Of a DNA stretch of 64,000 bases, positions 58,801 through 64,000 are shown piece after piece; position 1 is the stretch's first letter, and each line of letters begins with the position of its first letter. The DNA comes from Ignelater luminosus (taxonomy: Eukaryota > Arthropoda > Insecta > Coleoptera > Elateridae). The stretch is taken from contig VTPC01090678.1 of NCBI GenBank assembly GCA_011009095.1, positions 99,271-163,270 of the forward strand. The letters are read 5' to 3'. The notes under the pieces are model-generated. The model saw nothing but the letters and a program-made list of their open reading frames with translations. It was not told the DNA's origin and searched no databases. The translations under genes were made by a program, and so were the position numbers.

Positions 58801-61800
58801 AGGGTAATTGCACCAGTAATGGACACCCAAGAAAACCATTTATTTTTGAATGCGTGTAAACAATACAATATTAAACATATCTAAACAAAAGGAAGCTCAT
58901 TTAATATAAAATATGATCAACTATAGCAAATATCCACAATAAAGGAATTTTAATTTTTTATGGATCACTATGTGAGAATGTAGCACATCAGCTAGTAATG
59001 GACATGGTTGTACCGGTAATAGACATGCTTTGCACAAATAATGGACACCCCTATAAAATAATGTTTTATTGATATTTAGACAGCTTTGGTACACTGCAGC
59101 GTCCCCTATTATTTTTTGTGTTAGGTTCTTCTATTACACTAATAATATCATCTTTGAGATATAGCAAATCTTCCAAGAACCTATTCGGCATTGATCGAAC
59201 TTCTGCTCCTTCCCAGTCCTTTTTTACAATTATGCTTGCAATCAAACAGATGAGGCAATGCAAGTAGAACTATTATAATTAGGCAGAGATTAGTTCAGTG
59301 TTCAAGATGGTACAAGATAGGTATTTTGTATACTTAATTATTATGGTATCAAACAATGACATATTTTCTTCCAAATCCAGTTCCTCATTTTCAGTTCAGT
59401 CGAGGTCGTCATCATGATAGTTAACATTGGTATCAGATGCCGAAGAACTGTCATTGTTTAAAGGCTTAGATCTATTAGTCTTCTTTCATTTAGGGATTAA
59501 TTTCTTTTTAATTTAATTTTCGTAATACTTCTGATATTCTCCACTGAATACGATAGCTGGATATATAACTCGCTTTCGCCTTGGTGTTTTCTTTTCAGGG
59601 GTTGTATGACATACAAGACATTTCTAAATAGGAACTTTGTCACCTTCATTTCTTTTTTCCTGATGACAGCGGACCTTAACACCTTTAGGATTCCCCCAGA
59701 GACAGTTTTTTGAAGTAGACGGAATTGGAGAACTTTCCTCTAAGTTTTGTTAGGCTTCAATCTTCCTGCTATTTTCAGTAGTTGTGATTGATCTCTTCAA
59801 TGGGCCATATGAATAAAGTGGATTAAATGCTTTTACTATCTGTCTACCTCATTTTTAACAATAGAGAAAATATCTTTGATCCTTTATTAATTGAAGTATA
59901 ATCATTGACTACACGTTATTCATATCGTCCATTATCTTAAGAGCACTATCTTCAAAATCTTAATTAATTTCTTTTATTTCATTATTCACGGCATTTTTAT
60001 ACTTAATTTCTTTATTCTGAGCAATATCTCCATTTGAAACCTTATTGGTATTGCAATTAGACTTTATTGAGCGCCACTTCTTGTACAGACTAATTGACTC
60101 CGCATTTCCTTTCCACTCTTTTTAGTTTTCACAAATTTTTAAAAATCCATGAGGTTCTTCCTTCTCTATTTTTTTTTCAAGTGCTTTAAGAATCTGGTCT
60201 TTTTGAGTAGTGTTTTGATCGAGATGGCTGATTGAATCATTGTGCAGTATTTTATTTGGGATGCATTTAGAATAATCCACATTGTTCTTATCAAATGGAA
60301 ACAAATCACTTCCTAAATCCTATTGTTGTAATACTTGCAAATTAATCAAAAACTGATTTTAAAATAGAACCAAAAGTGTATCTGGTTATTTCTTTTGAGA
60401 AATTTTGGAATTTCCAAGTCTGACTGCAAATATTCATCTATCTTTTAATGGTTTGATAACTGCAGCATCTGCAGGTTGCATGTTATGAGTTGCATTGATC
60501 AAAAGCGATGTTAATGTTATTCCATTCTCGTCACAAAGCTGACTAACTTTTTGTGTAAAGTGCAAAAGGTGACCATCTACGGCAAGTGCAACTGACCGAG
60601 TGGTATTTTCAGATTTCAAGTAAGGCATAGAAAGATTTACCATATATTTATAAAATACGTCAGTATTAATCTATCCACTATCCGATCTACCAAGTCCTAA
60701 GTTTTTTGGCTCAGATTCAACGATAGCTTTTGGCATCTTTTTATAAGGAAAAATTAACATCAGAGAAACTACCTTCCCGTCTGCTGAAAATGTTGCTATT
60801 ACAGTTATTTGCTCTCTCTCGGGGCTCCCTCTTTTATAAAGATTTTTAGTTAGTTTGACTGGCCCTCCAAACCTTTGTACTTTTTGGGCACAATTTAATA
60901 CCGGCTTCATCGCCATCAAAGATTCGGCTCAGATTTCGAAGCAGATCCTCTAACTGTTCTTGTTTATAGCAACCTAATATCTCGGCAAATCGTTTTGTGT
61001 CAATGCGGCTCTAGCCTTGGTGACTGATTTAGCATATCTCTGCTTTATAACAAGATACCATTTTAGGATACCTTTCAAACCAAGATCTTCCTGGTGCATT
61101 AATTCTTACATAACGGGTTTTCCTTCCACTTTCCTTTATAATTTTCCTTACCGACAATAATAAATTACTCTAATGGACAGGGAATCCCTTTTTTGCCATA
61201 GCAAGTATCCATTGTACAATTACATTCTCCTCTGTTTCGGATAACTCAGAGGGAGGACCCATTTTTCTACGACGTGGTACTTTACACAATAATTTTCTTA
61301 TTAAGATAGTGTAGACAACGCTAAACTGTTTCGCTGCCTGTTTTTGACTGAAACTATTTTCTTTTACAGTTGCAGTAGCTTGCTGCATATTCTCTTCAGA
61401 ATAACAAAAAAAATATACTGCGAACTTCTTTTTTTCAATGGCATTGATAGAAAACCCTATTGCTGTAAAATAAAGTAAAGAATAAAAGTTTGGAGGCCCT
61501 ATGTTTAGATAAATTTCAACGGTTTTCTTGGGGAGGGAGAGGGTAATGTCTCCGGAAACTAGATTTCTAATTTTCTACTAATAAGCACTGTTGCATATCT
61601 TCTGCATAATGGTTCGAAAGATCACAATCAAACTTTGAAAGTAACAAACAACCTTAATAACATTTTTTTATTTGACAAGATTTCCAAAAATGTTTGCAGT
61701 AAAGTACGTATAATTTGTATTTATTTTTTAACATTGTTTATGTAGTCATTGAAATATGATACAAGATAGTGGAAGTACCGTCCTATCAATACGGTTAATT

Positions 61801-61980
61801 CTAAGAAAGGTTTCATTGAATTCGTCAACAAGAACTTTGGCGACCATTGGATACTATACTTACAGGCTAAAAATATCAGGTTATTTTTAGTGATTTTTTG
61901 TTCTTTACTTACGGAAAAAGACATAAGGAATTTTTCTTTGTTTAACAAAGTTCTCATTGGGATGTCCATTACTGAATTTT
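58801..61980 (-). mobile_element. Second pogo-type element, decayed
   Basis: The left end carries ACCAGTAATGGACACCC (about 58,812). The right side, read inward, carries TTCAGTAATGGACATCCC (about 61,976). Related motifs (AGTAATGGACATG, GGTAATAGACATG, AATAATGGACACCCC) lie at 58,992, 59,014 and 59,036. A pogo-like transposase remnant fills the interior on the minus strand. A TA occurs 10-11 bp outside the left motif but I cannot fix the exact ends. The motif differs from that of the pogo element at 22.9 kb. Confidence 0.7.
59066..61388 (-). pseudogene. pogo-like (DDE_1) transposase, heavily damaged
   Basis: From the right: a helix-turn-helix segment (QKQAAKQFSVVYTILIRKLL, about 61,330) and ETEENVIVQWILAMAKKGFP (about 61,235). 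An altered core follows with RIFDGDEAGIKLCPKS (about 60,920), VIATFSADGKVVSLMLIFP (about 60,780) and LGLGRSDSG then a stop (60,671). After the stop come ALAVDGHLLHFT (about 60,580) and NATHNMQPADAAVIKPLK (about 60,480). The first, second and third Asp are all still visible. The C-terminal part includes a Lys-rich region (about 60,250-59,500) and VKKDWEGAEVRSMPNRFLED (about 59,215). Numerous stops and shifts. The domain plan matches the pogo gene at 24.7-26.7 kb, but the two proteins are not close copies. Confidence 0.75.
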
Positions 61981-63643
61981 CATGTTTAGAATGGACCCCT
62001 GGCGGTGTTTAGAGCTTTTCTAAATTCCGTGGTTCAGTAGTGGCCAGCCCCATTAAAACCACTAACGCAAGGAAATAAATTGAATTTATGAAATTTCATG
62101 TTTTACTTACCTTATCAATTAATAAACAATAACGCTAAAGTAAAAGAAATCAGAACTTCTTTGCATGTGGATGATCGACTTTTGACTTCTTACGAAACAA
62201 CCATAAACAAACAGCTAATGTCAGAAAATCCCTTTTTCCAGCACACATCCCAAATCTAACTCCATTCTTTTGTTATTTAAAAAAATAGAAAATTTTTAAG
62301 ATCTTTGACGTCCGGTAGCAACTTAGCGGAGCACTTTTAGATAGAATATTTGAAGTCTTCGATAATATAAATTGCACATTACGCTTTCGCCCTGAAAATC
62401 TCTATTTAGGTTGGAATATTTAATATCGATAAGCGAGGAGAGCGATTATCTGGACCTCAAGGAATCACAATTAATCGTATCTTTGGTCCCCGCTCATTGC
62501 GCCATATCGTTAGAAAGACAATGGAGGACCATGGAAGGTCAGAAATTTCCAATTTGTCTCACGGTTACCCGCTGGTTACCTTTAATTTTCTGTGTTTTAA
62601 TTATTTAAGTTCCCGTTCAAGATAAATAAAAACTTGACATACTTTATTAATTTCTTTAGCCTTTAGAAAATTTAAAATTATTTTTAGGCTTTTATTCGTT
62701 TTCTGTGTTAATCAGAGAATTTTAGAGATTAATATAGAATCAATTTGGATAAGCGTCAATTTTCCTTTATATTTATATTTTTAATTTAATCTCGGATCGA
62801 CGATACAAAATTATAGCTTGTTGGCGATCTTATGTTAATGCGTTGCATATTAATACAGGATGATCGGTAATACCATCCACTGAAAGCACATGCAAGCATT
62901 TAATTCTCAACTTTCTCTCGCATAATAATTTAGTTAGGGATTTATCTTGTTTATTTTAATTTCTTTTTTTTTCACAGCTTAGGTAGTGGAATTTTGTTCT
63001 GTCTGTGACAGACCGATAAACCTTGAGTATTTCTTCTCAACCCCACCATAAAGTATTGTATATGTTATGTCGCAGAAATATGATAAAAACGGGGATTTGA
63101 TCAAATCCCTAAGAGAATTGATTAATTTACGGGAGATGTTACAATGACAACTCGTTATGGTCATTTCCCTAAACAAATCCAGCAATTTGATCAAATTTCT
63201 AAACAGATTTAGTGAAATGACAAAACTAACATTTCTAAGCTATTAAAAAGATTTATTTAGTAAACCAAAGACTCATATAAAATATTTTAATTATTTATTT
63301 CAAACTTATCAACGATAGGATATTTTACCGAAGTGTATCAAAACAACGAGAAGTATATATTTTTGAGTGGAACTTAATTCTAATGTTTATTTATTTTTTA
63401 TTGAAAACGTTGTGGATTTGTGGCATCTCGAGTACAAAGGACGTTACTTTTTTCAGACACATTGCACTTTTGATTTTTCACAAAAACATTTCATGCAAAC
63501 TTAGCACATGTAGTTGTAGCTAATGTTTAAAGAATAGAATCTCTTATGATGCCAACTGAAGTACCAATTTGAAATATGTCTTTTTATATTTAATACAATT
63601 CCCTTGATATTATTTGCATCTAATGGACCTCTATCTACCTTAG
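61981..63643. other. Gene-free stretch, nothing recognised
   Basis: No supported ORF. TTTGATCAAAT palindromes recur near 63,096 and 63,187 within a short diverged repeat. Confidence 0.4.
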
Positions 63644-63858
63644 GTACAGCTTTTTGCATAAATAATGTCGCAGTACATTCTGTTAATGAATGAATTGATC
63701 AAATACACGAAATCTGATTTAGCATTAGTTACATACAATTTGTTTCCTAAGAGCCCATAAGACGACTTTGGGTAATTAATATGAAATTAGATTTCGTATT
63801 TAATTAATTGCTCCATTAAAGAAATAATTTGCGACATTATTTATGCAAAAAGCTGTAC
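63644..63858. repeat. Short foldback element with perfect 29-bp arms
   Basis: The 29 bp from 63,644 to 63,672 (starting GTACAGCTTTTTGCAT) are the exact complement of 63,830-63,858. Pairing resumes further in, where AATACACGAAATCTGATTT (63,705-63,723) faces AAATTAGATTTCGTATT (63,784-63,800). The central 60 nt are unpaired. The whole 215 bp is non-coding and could be a MITE or other foldback. I see no clear target duplication at the arm ends. Confidence 0.8.
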
Positions 63859-64000
63859 ATCAAGAACCCACCCTCACGTCTTTAAGTTTCTTCAAAGAAG
63901 TATCTTTAATTTTTTCAGTAAATCTTTTTAAATTTTGTGGAGTATGTTCTTTTTGTTATTTTATAGTCCCTTCTTTTTGGCATAAATAGCATAGAATTCT

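Noticed and set aside
63090-63210. Recurring TTTGATCAAAT palindromes as operator sites
   Set aside because: Short AT-rich palindromes in a small diverged repeat, with no gene nearby.
1-64000. Host gene exons, tRNA, rRNA or CRISPR-like array
   Set aside because: I found no tRNA-like B-box context, no rRNA-like block, no spaced identical repeats, and no exon I could tie to a host protein. Short exons of a host gene cannot be excluded by eye.

Overview
The window looks like nuclear DNA of an arthropod, most likely an insect. It is AT-rich. I found no rRNA, tRNA, operon, CRISPR array or convincing host gene. Nearly everything recognisable is a transposable element (TE) or a TE remnant. The mix fits an insect: 1.3-kb mariners, pogo-type, hAT and piggyBac-type DNA elements, APE-type LINEs, and a short 60-nt GT-AG intron in a transposase. 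I cannot name the order or species from sequence alone.

Layout. 0.6-2.8 kb: solo LTR (copy 1). 3.7-4.4 kb: degenerate tandem repeat. 7.3-8.3 kb: Jockey-like reverse transcriptase (RT) fragment. 9.4-11.3 kb: remnants of an unnamed TE-like gene and of a piggyBac transposase. 11.4-12.0 kb: direct repeats. 12.1-15.2 kb: LINE with most of its RT core deleted. 17.1-19.1 kb: solo LTR copy 2. 22.4-22.9 kb: zinc-finger remnant. 22.93-27.35 kb: pogo-type element with TA target duplications, into which an apparently intact mariner (23.31-24.60 kb) has inserted. 27.8-29.6 kb: two more TE-gene remnants. 30.5-31.3 kb: large inverted repeat built of about 165-bp units. 31.35-33.98 kb: LTR fragment, LINE endonuclease fragment and reversed LTR copy 3, joined end to end. 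35.2-37.2 kb: well preserved CR1/Jockey-like LINE. 38.2-38.7 kb: possible MITE. 39.09-43.57 kb: hAT element with a perfect 8-bp target duplication, split by LTR copy 4. 47.12-48.42 kb: second mariner with two nonsense codons. 50.2-53.2 kb: LINE related to the one at 12 kb. 53.59-57.49 kb: a 3.9-kb DDE-type element flanked by TTAA with an array of subterminal repeats. 58.8-62.0 kb: second, more decayed pogo-type element. 63.64-63.86 kb: short foldback with perfect 29-bp arms.

History. Two nestings give relative dates: mariner is younger than pogo, and the LTR is younger than hAT. LTR copies 2, 3 and 4 are much more alike than copy 1, so that family was active more than once. Three autonomous DNA elements (two pogo-type and the TTAA element) carry subterminal copies of their own terminal motif, probably transposase-binding arrays. 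The only complete, undisrupted protein gene I can support is the mariner transposase at 23,486-24,535.

The best candidates for something under-described are the TTAA-flanked element at 53.6-57.5 kb, whose transposase family I recognise but cannot assign to a named superfamily, and the solo-LTR family with its conserved 25-nt hairpin.
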